Origin: Nocardiopsis alborubida
GTDB lineage: Bacteria; Actinomycetota; Actinomycetes; Streptosporangiales; Streptosporangiaceae
Length of the DNA stretch: 64,000 bases
Assembly (NCBI RefSeq): GCF_012396365.1
Contig: NZ_JAAXPG010000012.1
Span: 1-64,000, forward strand
Direction: 5' to 3'
Positions 48,356-64,000 of this stretch are shown one piece after another. Made by a program: the position numbers and the translations under genes. Each line of letters starts with the position of its first letter. Positions within the stretch are counted from its first letter, which is position 1. The notes beneath the pieces were generated by a model, which was given only the letters and a program-made list of their open reading frames with translations, did not search any database and was not told the DNA's origin.

Positions 48356-48733
48356 ATGGTTCAGGGGCAGATCGCCGAGGAGCTGGCACGGCTGCGCGAG
48401 CGCGTCGTCGGCGTGACCGACAGCGCGGTGGCCGCCTCCGACGGCATGCTGGTGGCCTCCGACATCCAGGGCGGCCGCCCCCACGCGCTGGCCGCGCTCG
48501 CCGCCGCCTCCCTGGGCCTGGGCAAGCGCACCGGTGACGAGACGGGACTGGGGCCCCTGCGCGAGGTCGTCACCCGCTGCCAGGGCGGCTACGCGGTCGT
48601 CTACGCGGTCGGGATGGAGGCCCTGCTCGTCGTGCTGGGCGACGAGGGAACGGACACCGCGGCCCTGCGCCGCGAGTCCCGGCTGACGGTGGAGCGCGTG
48701 GGCTCGCTGCTGGAGGTCACCGCCGCGGGTTGA
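48356..48733 (+). CDS. Roadblock/LC7 domain protein (MglB/conservon type)
   Basis: 125 residues, a standard roadblock fold: VVGVTDSAVAASDGMLVASD, ALAALAAASLGLGKRTGDET, REVVTRCQGGYAVVYAVGME, ALLVVLGDEG and a last helix RRESRLTVERVGSLLEV. Streptomyces conservons carry this protein with a histidine kinase, DUF742 and a Ras-like GTPase; none of those is present here, only two roadblock-like relatives and a DUF4388-like protein. Last gene of the operon. Probably cytoplasmic, dimeric, acting on a GTPase encoded elsewhere or on a DNA-binding partner (inference). Confidence 0.88.
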   Translation: MVQGQIAEELARLRERVVGVTDSAVAASDGMLVASDIQGGRPHALAALAAASLGLGKRTGDETGLGPLREVVTRCQGGYAVVYAVGMEALLVVLGDEGTDTAALRRESRLTVERVGSLLEVTAAG

Positions 48734-48874
48734 GGCCCCGAAGGCAGAGGGCCTCGCCGGGTTCGGATCGCCGTCCGAGGGGCAGCGGGCCGGTCGCCTC
48801 CCCGCCCCGGTGCGGAGCCGCGGCCGGCCGGACGGCCAGGGGGCCGGCCGGGGCCGTCGGCTCCGCGGGGCCGG

Positions 48875-51271
<2,397 letters not shown>

Positions 51272-51468
51272 CGTGATCTCCCTCGGTCGGGCGAGGCCTC
51301 TGCGTCGGCGTCGTCTGGACCGGCCCCACCGACGCCGGGCGACGGTGGTCGCATGTCAGCCCGAGTGAACGGTGGGGTCCGTGGTGACAACGCTAGACGG
51401 GGGAGCGGGGGCGGCGCTTCTCGATTCCTGACCGGACGTCCCGTCGCCGACAGGACGGCCCGGAGCGC

Positions 51469-52266
51469 CTAGTCCATGGCGGCGCGGCCGTGGCGCCAGT
51501 AGCCGATGAAGGCGATGTCGTCCTTGGGGACGCCGTGTCGGCGGACGAGGGTGCGGCGGAGTTCGGTGGGCAGGGTGTTCTCTCCGGCGACGAAGCAGTA
51601 GGGGCGGCCTTGGGGGAGGGCGGTGGTGCGTACGGTCTCCAGGGCGAGTCGTCCGGGGACGGCGTGGGGGTCGGTGCGCGGCAGCCAGTGGACCTCTACG
51701 CCGGGTGGGGCGGCCACGGGGCGGACGTCGTCGGGGCTGGGTACTTCGAGGTAGGCCTGTCCTCGCAGGTGGGCGGGGGCCTGTTCGAGGATGGAGAGCA
51801 GGGCGGGCACGGCGCTCTCGTCGCCGACGAGCAGGTGCCAGTCGGCCTCCTGCGGAGGCAGGTAGTACACGCCGTCCGCGAGCATGCCCGCCTCGTCGCC
51901 GGGAACGGCGGAGCAGGCCCAGGCCGAGGCCGGACCGGCGTCGCCGTGGTCCACGAACTCGATGTCCATCTCCAGCGCCTCGGGGTCGAAGCGGCGCACC
52001 GAGTAGCTGCGCACGTGCGGCTGGCTGCTCGGCGGCATGGCGCGGAGCTGCTCGAACCATCGCTTGCCGGCGTCGGCGGGCATGTGCAGCCGGTCCTGGC
52101 CCGCGCGGGGAAGGAACAGGCGCACGAACTGGTCCCGGCCGAGGAAGGCGAAGTCGGCCAGCCCGGCGCCGCCCAGGGTCACCGTGACGAAGTGCTTGCT
52201 CAGGCGCTCGGTCCGCACCACGCGGGTGCGGATCATGGCGCGGTGGCCGGGCTGTTCGACGCGCAC
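51469..52266 (-). CDS. Siderophore-interacting protein, paralogue 2
   Basis: 265 residues from a GTG preceded by AGGAAGAGG. Same architecture as the 41432 gene: HVRSYSVRRFDPEALEMDIE binds FAD, GPASAWACSAVPGDEAGML follows, and the C-terminal half EADWHLLVGDESAVPALLSI to DDIAFIGYWRHG is almost residue-for-residue the same. The N-terminal halves differ clearly, so siderophore preference may differ while the reductase half has been homogenised. It has its own iron box at 52314-52328. Stands alone between uvrA2 and gntP-type genes. Confidence 0.93.
   Translation of the reverse strand: MRVEQPGHRAMIRTRVVRTERLSKHFVTVTLGGAGLADFAFLGRDQFVRLFLPRAGQDRLHMPADAGKRWFEQLRAMPPSSQPHVRSYSVRRFDPEALEMDIEFVDHGDAGPASAWACSAVPGDEAGMLADGVYYLPPQEADWHLLVGDESAVPALLSILEQAPAHLRGQAYLEVPSPDDVRPVAAPPGVEVHWLPRTDPHAVPGRLALETVRTTALPQGRPYCFVAGENTLPTELRRTLVRRHGVPKDDIAFIGYWRHGRAAMD
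51488..51867 (-). repeat. Conversion tract shared with the first SIP gene (copy 2)
   Basis: Counterpart of 41451-41830; same orientation, no gaps, about 97 % identity. Same-orientation copies 10 kb apart could also recombine to delete the ABC/roadblock/uvrA2 segment between them. Confidence 0.9.
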
Positions 52267-52313
52267 GGGACCTCTTCCTTGTACGGGGCACGGGGGCGGA
52301 CCGCCTTCAGGTG

Positions 52314-52328
52314 AGGTTAGCCGAACCT
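52314..52328. promoter_or_regulatory. Iron box upstream of SIP paralogue 2
   Basis: AGGTTAGCCGAACCT has 5-bp arms around a 5-nt centre and shares GGTTAGCC with the box at 42327. 48 bp upstream of the GTG. Confidence 0.8.
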
Positions 52329-52573
52329 TGCCCGGCCTGGGCCGTCGGCAGGAGGGCCGTGGTCCGCCCGCGCGGGTACGGGGCGGGCGTTCGCCGGGAG
52401 TCCACGGCTGTCCGGGCCGCTCGGTCCGCCGGTGCGTGCGGGTCTTCCCGGTGTCGGACTGGGAGAAGGAGCCAGTACACCCCTTGTGTCCTATTTCTGA
52501 ATCTACGTCGTAAAAGTAGGGCTTATGTTCTTCCCGCTCACGGAAGGACTCCGGCACGACCCGACACCAACGG

Positions 52574-52604
52574 GGCCGGACACCCGTGCGACGGGTGTCC
52601 GGCC
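52574..52604 (-). terminator. Hairpin after the GntP permease gene
   Basis: Perfect 14-bp stem (GGCCGGACACCCGT at 52574-52587, complement at 52591-52604) with a 3-nt GCG loop, 17 bp past the stop. Confidence 0.8.
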
Positions 52605-52620
52605 GGGCCAGCGAAGGGAT

Positions 52621-54024
52621 TCAGGAGGCCAGGAGGTAGATGACGGACGCGAACAGGGCCGCGATGGTGCCGATGAGCGTCTTGATCACGGTCCAGGTCT
52701 TGAACGTCTGGCTCACGCTCATGCCGAGCAGCCGACCGATGAGCCAGAAGCTGGCGTCGTTGACATGGGAGAGCACCGAGGAGCCGCCCGCCAGGACGAT
52801 GACCACGGCTGCCGCCTGGAGCGCGTTGAGGTCAGCCGCCACGACCGAGGCTCCCAGCAGACCGGCCGCGGTGGTGATGGCGACGGTGGCGGTGCCCAGC
52901 GCCACGCGGATGACCGCCGCGACGATGAACACGGCCAGCACCAGCGGAAGCCCGGTGTCGGCCAGCACCCCGGCCAGGGCGTCGCCGATACCGCTGGCCA
53001 GCAGCACCGCGCCGAACATGCCCCCGGCCCCGGTGATGAGCAGCACGGGCGCGATGGGCTTGAGCGCGTTGTCGAGCATGTCCTCGACCAGGCTCAGGCT
53101 CTGGCCGCGGCGTGTACCCAGAGCCCACACCGACACCAGGACGGTCACCAGAAGCGCGATGGGGGTGGCCCCCATGAGCTGGACGAGCGCAACCCAGGTG
53201 GCCTCGCCGTCGACGGCGCCGAGGTCGGCGGCGGTGCTCACCCCGGTGTTGAGGAAGATCAGCACCAGGGGCAGGGCGAGCAGGAGCATCAGGGTGGAGA
53301 CCCTGGGGGGTTCGGCCGGTCCCTGCTCTTCGTCCGCTCCTTCCTCGCGGCGCGGACCGCCCATGGCCAGCTCGGGTATGGGCAGCACGATGCGGCGTCC
53401 GATCCACACGCCGTACAGGTAGCCGCTCAGGTACCAGGTGGGCACCGCCACGACGAGGCCGACCAGGACCACCACGCCCACGTCCGCGCCGAGCAGCACG
53501 GTGGCCGCGACCGCGCCGGGGTGCGGTGGCAGCAGCACGTGCATGGTCGAGAGCGCGGCCGCGGCGGGCAGTGTGTAGACGAGCACGCCGCCGCCCAGTC
53601 TGCGCGCCACGGCCATGATGATCGGCAGCATCACCATGAAGGCGGCGTCGAAGAAGATCGGGAAGCCGAACATCAGCGAGGCGATGCCCAGGGCCAGCGG
53701 TGCGCGTTTCTCACCCAGGCGCCGGATGAGCGCGCCGGAGAGGGCCTCGGCGCCGCCGCTGACCTCGACCAGACGGGCGAACATCACCCCGAAGGCCAGC
53801 AGGAGGCCCACCTCGCCCAGGGTCGAGGCGAAGCCCTCGGTGAGCACGTCCAGTACTTCGTGGGGTTCGATGCCGGTGGCGAAGGCCGTTCCCAGGCTCA
53901 CCAGTACCAGGGCGATGATCGGGTGCGCCTTCAGCCGCATGATGAGCAGCAGCAGGCACAGCACCGCGACCGCCGCGATTCCGAGGAGGGCGCCCACGCC
54001 CATGGCGGGTTCGGTGGCGGTCAT
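52621..54024 (-). CDS. GntP-family gluconate/organic acid permease
   Basis: 467 residues, normal for the family (440-470). About 12 membrane segments, including LLGIAAVAVLCLLLLIMRLK, FGFPIFFDAAFMVMLPIIMA (the conserved FxFPxFFD segment), LPPHPGAVAAT and SHVNDASFWLIGRLLGMSVS, both diagnostic of GntP. A soluble acidic loop (GPRREEGADEEQGPAEPPRV) sits in the middle. It imports gluconate or a related sugar acid with protons. The ATG at 54024 follows GGGGGAG. No gluconokinase or GntR gene is adjacent. Divergent from the VOC gene over 399 bp. Confidence 0.93.
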   Translation of the reverse strand: MTATEPAMGVGALLGIAAVAVLCLLLLIMRLKAHPIIALVLVSLGTAFATGIEPHEVLDVLTEGFASTLGEVGLLLAFGVMFARLVEVSGGAEALSGALIRRLGEKRAPLALGIASLMFGFPIFFDAAFMVMLPIIMAVARRLGGGVLVYTLPAAAALSTMHVLLPPHPGAVAATVLLGADVGVVVLVGLVVAVPTWYLSGYLYGVWIGRRIVLPIPELAMGGPRREEGADEEQGPAEPPRVSTLMLLLALPLVLIFLNTGVSTAADLGAVDGEATWVALVQLMGATPIALLVTVLVSVWALGTRRGQSLSLVEDMLDNALKPIAPVLLITGAGGMFGAVLLASGIGDALAGVLADTGLPLVLAVFIVAAVIRVALGTATVAITTAAGLLGASVVAADLNALQAAAVVIVLAGGSSVLSHVNDASFWLIGRLLGMSVSQTFKTWTVIKTLIGTIAALFASVIYLLAS

Positions 54025-54423
54025 GTCGACTCCCCCCGACCCTCGAGGACCGTCCACGCGCCTGTCGCGAGCATGTTGTCTCACCCCTTGGTCTTCGTTC
54101 CGGTTCCGGGCACGGGTCCGGTACGTCCTGGAGGAACGGTCGGCCCGGGTCCCGGGGGACTCTAGGGAGAAGTGGGGCGCGGAGCTAGCTTGTGTTCACA
54201 TGCGACTTTTTGGTCGTAAAGTTACCGCGGGGTTACGGGGAGTCAAAGAGATGTCGGGAGCGCGCGGTGGTCGGTCCCCTTGCGGCGCCGGTTCCGCGGA
54301 CCCGGCAGCGGCCCGCGCCGGGCGCGGGAGCCGTCCGGGCCCGAACGCGCCCGGGTGCCCAGGGCGACGTGCTCCGGCAGGCCGCGGGACGGGACTGTCC
54401 TCGCCGTCCCGGAGAATCGGCGT
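54025..54423. other. 399-bp divergent intergenic region
   Basis: Contains an AT-richer patch at 54188-54255 with CGACTTTTTGGTCG (54202-54215) and two GTTAC repeats (54221 and 54232); likely promoter DNA of the permease and VOC genes. An ATG-started frame at 54199 crosses into the VOC start but contains a TTA codon and low-complexity Gly/Ala/Arg sequence, so it is not called. Confidence 0.4.
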
Positions 54424-54795
54424 ATGACACAGTCAGAACACCGACACCACGCCATCGACTACCTGGAGCTCACGGTCACCGACCTGGACCGGGCGCGGCG
54501 CTTCTACTCCGAGGCGTTCGGGTGGCGCTTCAACGACTACGGCCCCGGCTACGCGGGCATCCAGAACCCCGGGGGGCCGGACGCCCCCGAGGTGGGCGGC
54601 CTCGCGCTGGGCGAGGAGACGCGCGCGGGCGGCCCCTTCGTCCTGCTGTACTCGGCCGACCTGGACCGCTCCGTCAAGGACGTGGAGGCTGCGGGCGGCC
54701 GTGTGGTGCGGGGCCCCTACGCCTTCCCCGGCGGGCGCCGCTTCCACTTCACCGACCCCAGCGGCAACGAACTGGGCGTTTGGGCAGAGGCCTGA
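54424..54795 (+). CDS. VOC-family (glyoxalase-like) protein
   Basis: 123 residues, two beta-alpha-beta-beta-beta modules: AIDYLELTVTDLDRARRFYS with EAFGWRFNDYGPGYAGIQNP, then FVLLYSADLDRSVKDVEAAG and FPGGRRFHFTDPSGNELGVW. Vicinal-oxygen-chelate fold; metal ligands are probably the Glu in YLELTVTD and the Glu near SGNELGVW. Many such proteins bind antibiotics or catalyse isomerisations; the substrate is unknown. Stop and next start share an A (TGATG). Confidence 0.92.
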   Translation: MTQSEHRHHAIDYLELTVTDLDRARRFYSEAFGWRFNDYGPGYAGIQNPGGPDAPEVGGLALGEETRAGGPFVLLYSADLDRSVKDVEAAGGRVVRGPYAFPGGRRFHFTDPSGNELGVWAEA

Positions 54796-55097
54796 TGGGC
54801 GGGCAGGCGCCCGAGGTGGGCGACCACGCCGTGGAGCACCTGGCCGCGACCCTGCGCCGCCGTCGGGAGGAGTTGGCGGGCGCGAGCGGGGTGCGGATCG
54901 GAGGCGGCCTGGTCGTGCACGCGCTCAGCACGCACATGTGGGCGGGGGTGCCGGTTCCGGCCGTGGCCTGCCACGCCTCCGTCGACCCGCTGCGCCTGCG
55001 CGCCTCCGCCGGGCCGGTGACCTGCCGCCGGTGCCTGGCCCAGAGCGGTCAGGAGCGCCAGCGGCAGGTGCCCGGACAGACCGCGCTGGAGCTGTGA
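54795..55097 (+). CDS. Small hypothetical protein with Cys/His cluster
   Basis: 100 residues, coupled to the VOC gene by TGATG. Not a known family to me. An N-terminal helix (HAVEHLAATLRRRREELAGA) is followed by GGLVVHALSTHMWAGVPVPA and a possible zinc site VACHASVDPL plus VTCRRCLAQSG (Cys-His and CxxC). The arrangement could hold one zinc ion. No signal peptide. It may act with the VOC protein, since coupling implies similar amounts of both. Confidence 0.68.
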   Translation: MGGQAPEVGDHAVEHLAATLRRRREELAGASGVRIGGGLVVHALSTHMWAGVPVPAVACHASVDPLRLRASAGPVTCRRCLAQSGQERQRQVPGQTALEL

Positions 55098-55200
55098 CCG
55101 GCCGCGGCCGGTCACCCGCTCCCCTCGCGTTCCTCCGCCGTCGCGGTCGTGCGGGCCCGTCCCGTGCTCGGGTCCGCCCCATGCCCTTCCGCCGCCCGGC

Positions 55201-56751
55201 TCAGGAGGGGCCGGGCGCCTCTTCACGGTCGGGCGCCCCTTCGCGCCCGGTGTGACGGGCGACGGCCTCGTTGAGGACCGCGCAGGCGCGGCGCAGGTCG
55301 GCGGGGTGCGCGGACCCGTAGCCGAGGACCAGCCCGTGTACGGTCGGGGCGCCGTGGCTGGCCCGTGAGGTGTCGTCGACCAGGACGCCCCGTTCGGCGG
55401 CCTCGGCGACGACGGGGGCGACCGCGCGGGCGGGCAGCGGGAGCAGGACGTGCAGGCCCGCGGTGTCCCCGACGGGGCGCGTGGCGAGGAGGTCGATCAG
55501 CAGCCCGCGGCGGCGGGCGTACTCCAGGCGCATGCGGCGCAGGTGCCGGTCGAGGTCGCCGCGTTCCAGCAGCAGGGCGGTCGCGGCCTGGACCGGGACG
55601 CTGGTGCGGTCCGACAGGTCGTGGCGGACGGTGGCCAGGCGTTCCAGCAGCGGGGGTTCGGCGACGATCCAGCCGATGCCCAGGTCGGGTGAGAGGGTCT
55701 TGGAGAGGGTGCCGAGCAGGATGACGCGGTCGGGGTCCAGGCCGTAGAGGGCGGGCAGGGGCGCCACGTCGTAGCGGAACTCGGCGTCGTAGTCGTCCTC
55801 CACGACCATCGCCGCGTTCTGGCGGGCCCAGGCCAGGAGGCGTTCGCGGCGCGGGATGGGCAGCCGTCCGCCGAGGGGGTACTGGTGGGCGGGTGTGGTG
55901 TGGACGAGGGACAGGTCCTCGGGCAGGTGTTCGGTGAGGATGCCTTCGTGGTCGACGGGGCAGGGGAGCACGTGGGCTCCGCGGGCGGCCAGGATGGTAC
56001 GGGCCTTCTGGTAGCCGGGCTCCTCCACGCCCGCTCGGGTGCCCGCGCCGAGCAGGGCGGCTCCGACCAGGTCCAGGCCGTTGCCGGTGCCGCGGGTGAC
56101 CATGACGTTCTCGGGTCCGATGCGTACTGCGCGGGTGCGGCGCAGGTGGTCGGCCAGGAGCGCGCGCAGCCGGGGCAGGCCGCGGGGGTCGGGGTCGTCG
56201 TCGAGGGGGTGTTCGGCCGCGTGCCGCCATGCCCGGCGCCAGGCGGCGCGGTCGTGGTCGCGGACCCAGGGCGCGCCGGGGCGCAGGTCGATCATGCCCT
56301 GGTGGCGGGCCTGTTCCCGGGAGGTGCGCGGGGAGGTCGTTCGCGCGGCGGGGGCTGCGGTGGCGGACAGGGGGCCGTGCCCGCTGGCGTCGTCGTTCCC
56401 GCAGGGGGCGTGTCCGTCGGCGGCGGGAGCGGGGGGTCCGCTGGTGGTGGGCGGTGAGCCGTCCTGGGCGACGAACGTGCCCGAGCCGTGGCGTCCCTCC
56501 AGCCAGCCCTCGGCGTAGAGCTGCTGGTAGGCCTCGGTGACCACGGTCCTGCTCACGCCCAGCTGCGTGGCCAGCGCGCGGCTGGAGGGCAGGCGCTCCC
56601 CGGGGGCGAGCGTCCCGCCGGACATGGCCTCGCGCAGTGTGTCGGACAGCTGCACCGTGAGGGGTCGGGCGGCGGAGCGGTCGAGGTGGAGGGTCGGTTC
56701 GGCCAGGCGGCGGGGCACAGTGGTCCTTCGTTTTCGGGCAGAAGTGGCCAT
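55201..56751 (-). CDS. MocR-family PLP-dependent regulator (PdxR-like)
   Basis: 516 residues with the ATG at 56751; a GTG at 56718 with GAAGGA upstream is an alternative start that also keeps the domain intact. GntR-type winged helix about 20-85 (RPLTVQLSDTLREAMSGG, GVSRTVVTEAYQQLYAEGWL), a disordered linker, then a fold-I aminotransferase-like domain (GTGNGLDLVGAALLGAGTRA, VVEDDYDAEFRYDVAPLPAL, PLP-lysine segment LLGTLSKTLSPDLGIGWIVA). Divergent from a pyridoxamine-phosphate-oxidase-family gene, with only 36 bp between starts. That arrangement suggests PdxR, controlling vitamin B6 supply, although no pdxST pair is present here. Confidence 0.88.
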   Translation of the reverse strand: MATSARKRRTTVPRRLAEPTLHLDRSAARPLTVQLSDTLREAMSGGTLAPGERLPSSRALATQLGVSRTVVTEAYQQLYAEGWLEGRHGSGTFVAQDGSPPTTSGPPAPAADGHAPCGNDDASGHGPLSATAAPAARTTSPRTSREQARHQGMIDLRPGAPWVRDHDRAAWRRAWRHAAEHPLDDDPDPRGLPRLRALLADHLRRTRAVRIGPENVMVTRGTGNGLDLVGAALLGAGTRAGVEEPGYQKARTILAARGAHVLPCPVDHEGILTEHLPEDLSLVHTTPAHQYPLGGRLPIPRRERLLAWARQNAAMVVEDDYDAEFRYDVAPLPALYGLDPDRVILLGTLSKTLSPDLGIGWIVAEPPLLERLATVRHDLSDRTSVPVQAATALLLERGDLDRHLRRMRLEYARRRGLLIDLLATRPVGDTAGLHVLLPLPARAVAPVVAEAAERGVLVDDTSRASHGAPTVHGLVLGYGSAHPADLRRACAVLNEAVARHTGREGAPDREEAPGPS

Positions 56752-56787
56752 GGTCGGAGGGTCCACTTGCTTTCTAGGCTAAATGCC

Positions 56788-57441
56788 ATGCTCTCCACGA
56801 CAGAACGCACCCGGTTGCGCCGCAACAAGCACAAGGCCCGGTCCGACCGGGCTGACCTGTACGACCTCCTGGACGAAGGGGTGGTGTGCCACCTGGGGGT
56901 GGTGGTCGACGGCGCGCCCATGGTGGTGCCCACCGCCTACGGGCGGGTGGGCGACACCCTGTACCTGCACGGTTCGACCGGGGCGCGGTCGCTGCGCGCG
57001 GGCGGGGAGGTGTGCGTGACCGTGACCCTGCTGGACGGTCTGGTGCTGGCCAGGTCGCTGTTCCACCACTCGGTCAACCACCGCTCCGCGATGGTCTACG
57101 GAGTGCCCCGGGTGGTCGAGGACGAGCGGGAGCGGCTGGAGGGGTTGCGCGCGCTGACCGAGCAGTTGGTTCCGGGGCGGTGGGAGGAGGCCCGGGAGCC
57201 GACGGCGAAGGAGCTGGCGGCCACGCGCGTGCTGGCGCTGTCGCTGGAGGAGGCGTCGGTGAAGGTGCGCACGGGTCCGCCGACGGATGACGAGGAGGAC
57301 CTGGCCCTGCCGGTGTGGGCGGGTGTGCTGCCGGTGCGGCAGGTGTTCGGGGCGCCGGAGCCGGATCCGGGGCTGGCTCCGGGGCTGGAGGTTCCGGCCA
57401 GTGTGTCGGGGCGGTCGCTGTTCCCGTCGTCGCTGTTCTGA
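56788..57441 (+). CDS. Pyridoxamine 5'-phosphate oxidase family protein
   Basis: 217 residues. The split-barrel flavin fold begins after a basic N-terminus (TRLRRNKHKARSDRADLYDL): EGVVCHLGVVVDGAPMVVPT, AYGRVGDTLYLHGSTGARSL, GGEVCVTVTLLDGLVLARSL and FHHSVNHRSAMVYGVPRVVE. This set is typical of the PPOX-like group that binds FMN and is often adjacent to MocR regulators. It is not canonical PdxH (lacks its C-terminal motif). Possible role: flavin-dependent oxidation of a B6 vitamer or of unknown amine. ATG at 56788; no strong ribosome-binding site. Confidence 0.9.
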   Translation: MLSTTERTRLRRNKHKARSDRADLYDLLDEGVVCHLGVVVDGAPMVVPTAYGRVGDTLYLHGSTGARSLRAGGEVCVTVTLLDGLVLARSLFHHSVNHRSAMVYGVPRVVEDERERLEGLRALTEQLVPGRWEEAREPTAKELAATRVLALSLEEASVKVRTGPPTDDEEDLALPVWAGVLPVRQVFGAPEPDPGLAPGLEVPASVSGRSLFPSSLF

Positions 57442-57946
57442 GGGCGGCCGTCGCGGGGAGGGCCGCTCGTGTGGCGGGCGGGGAGGTCGCGGTTGCGCCC
57501 GTCGTCTGGGCCTCGCGCGCCGCCCGGGGTCCCGTCCGACGCCAGGGTCCTGCCGCCCGGGTGTCGCCCGCGGTCCGCGGCGTCGCCCGCGCCGGAGGGA
57601 AACGGCGTCCGGGAAAACCGCGGCGGTCGTGCGAGCGGACATTCTTTGGTCTATTGGATAGGCCAATAGTCCTTTATTGCGGCGCGTTCTCCGACCGGAC
57701 ACCGTCCTGGTCACCGCCGCCGCGGGAGGCGGCCGTCCGGTGTGGCGAACCTCGCGTGAAACAGGGGGCGGGCGGCATGGCCGGGCGTTTTTTGTGGGGT
57801 TCCCACAACGCATCGGCTTCGCTATGCGTGGTTCGGGCCATTGGTGTACCCGGCGGTAATCGACCAGGGTAGAAAGGGTAGGTGCAGGCGACGCTCCGAG
57901 ACCCGGACGTCGCCTTCTGCGCGTGGGTACTTGGGAGGCTCAACCG
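57442..57946. other. 505-bp intergenic region upstream of the fused carboxylase
   Basis: GC-rich first half without features. At 57640-57680 an AT-rich patch contains the inverted repeat CTATTGGATAGGCCAATAG (57651-57669; 7-bp arms around a 5-nt spacer), a good regulator site. A T-run (GTTTTTTGTGG, 57787-57797) follows later. No supported gene; short frames here are Gly/Arg-rich and lack start signals. Confidence 0.55.
57651..57669. promoter_or_regulatory. Inverted repeat upstream of the acyl-CoA carboxylase gene
   Basis: CTATTGG and CCAATAG, 7-bp perfect arms, in an AT-rich patch 278 bp before the start. A long leader or another promoter follows. The regulator is unknown. Confidence 0.5.
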
Positions 57947-63430
<5,484 letters not shown>

Positions 63431-63485
63431 GCGTCGAGGCCGGCCGCGGGTGGACCGCGGTCGGCCGCGCGGGCTGACGGGCTGA

Positions 63486-63522
63486 GGGGCGGGGTCGCGG
63501 CGGGAGGCCGCGGCCCCGCCCC
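63486..63522 (+). terminator. Terminator hairpin after the carboxylase gene
   Basis: 16-bp stem with one G-U type mismatch (arms 63486-63501 and 63507-63522), 5-nt loop GGGAG, 56 bp after the stop, lying before the convergent PPOX gene. Confidence 0.7.
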
Positions 63523-63596
63523 GTCGTCGTGCGCGGGTCCGCCGTCCGGGGACGGCGGTGCGGCCGTCCCCCGGCGCGGTCCTCCCGGCGGTGCGG

Positions 63597-64000
63597 TCAG
63601 CGGATCTTCTCGCCGTACACGTGGTCGACGGGCATGGTCATGAGCACCCTGCGGTCGGAGACCATGACCGACCGGTACTCCTCCCAGTCGGGGTGCTCCC
63701 CGGCGGCGAGGCGGTAGTAGTCCACCAGCGACTCGACCTCGGGGCCGTGCGGGTCGGTGCCCGGGCCGGTGAGTGTGGCCACGCCCTCGGCGGTGGCCCA
63801 CGCCCAGCCGTCGGCGCTGGTGACCTGGAGCGTGGCGCGCGGGTCGCGGCGCAGGTTCGCCGTCTTGGCCCGGCCCTCGGTCATGGAGACGTGGAGGAGG
63901 TCGGTCTCGGCGTCGTAGAAGGGCTGGACTGGGGAGAGCTGCGGGCGGCCGTCGGCCTTGATGGTGGCCAGGACGCCGAGCCTGCTCTGGGCGAGCAGTG
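63597..64000 (-). CDS. PPOX-class F420-dependent oxidoreductase, partial
   Basis: Open to the right edge; the last 134 codons are present. Reading from the edge: LLAQSRLGVLATIKADGRPQ, LSPVQPFYDAETDLLHVSMT, KTANLRRDPRATLQVTSADG, VEGVATLTGPGT-like strand, and a C-terminus MVSDRRVLMTMPVDHVYGEK. This split-barrel pattern belongs to the flavin/deazaflavin reductases of actinobacteria (TIGR03618-type PPOX F420-dependent enzymes). An internal ATG at 63884 is not the true start, since conserved strands lie upstream. Cofactor F420 is inferred from family; FMN is the alternative. Confidence 0.85.
   Translation of the reverse strand, partial: LLAQSRLGVLATIKADGRPQLSPVQPFYDAETDLLHVSMTEGRAKTANLRRDPRATLQVTSADGWAWATAEGVATLTGPGTDPHGPEVESLVDYYRLAAGEHPDWEEYRSVMVSDRRVLMTMPVDHVYGEKIR

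Noticed and set aside
54199..54427. Possible small gene with a TTA (bldA) codon before the VOC gene
   Set aside because: Low-complexity Gly/Ala/Arg product, no ribosome-binding site, and it runs into the VOC start in another frame.

Overview
The window is 64 kb of very GC-rich DNA with dense genes, many 4-nt start/stop overlaps and frequent GTG starts. This indicates a filamentous actinomycete. A CelR/CebR-like operator, the SAV2177-type methyltransferase and the general gene mix fit the Nocardiopsaceae, but the genus is an inference. I see no rRNA, tRNA, CRISPR, phage or insertion sequence.

Layout. 1-3.6 kb: tail of a peptide-type ABC ATPase, a TetR gene, a YqeB-like membrane protein, and a Zur-box-controlled run of zinc-free ribosomal proteins (L33, L31, L32), then another TetR gene. 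3.7-13.2 kb: a kinase-flippase membrane protein, methyltransferase, MarR/MFS pair, thioredoxin-reductase-like enzyme divergent from an XRE-cupin regulator, and a CBS-GT9 gene pair. 13.5-25.7 kb: a glycan cluster. Seven overlapping genes encode an O-carbamoyltransferase, a GT2-GmhB fusion, a GT9 heptosyltransferase-like protein, two further glycosyltransferases, GmhA and HldE. An SDR, a UXS-like epimerase and two tandem GT2 genes follow. Together they should make an ADP-activated heptose and build a carbamoylated, heptose-containing glycoconjugate. 26-39 kb: mostly housekeeping genes (MFS, DinB-like, acyl-CoA dehydrogenase, AroQ, phosphatase, methyltransferase, YdeP-type molybdoenzyme, PAS-GAF-PP2C phosphatase, zinc alcohol dehydrogenase).

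39-52 kb: a secreted GH16 glucanase, then an iron-acquisition block: siderophore-binding lipoprotein, siderophore-interacting protein (SIP), and a heterodimeric ABC transporter that with SIP resembles a split IrtAB. A second SIP lies 10 kb away. All three iron loci carry DmdR/IdeR-type boxes. The two SIP genes share a 380-bp, about 97 % identical tract that looks like gene conversion. Between them sits an operon of roadblock-like and DUF4388-like proteins with no GTPase, and a UvrA2-type ABC protein. 52.6-64 kb: GntP permease, VOC protein, a divergent MocR/PPOX pair, an 1827-residue fused acyl-CoA carboxylase (BC-BCCP-central-CT) and a partial F420-type PPOX gene.

A dispersed repeat with 19-nt inverted arms and a tail of about 50 bp occurs in four states of decay (471, 11568, 23752, 32882). 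Three copies lie between convergent genes.
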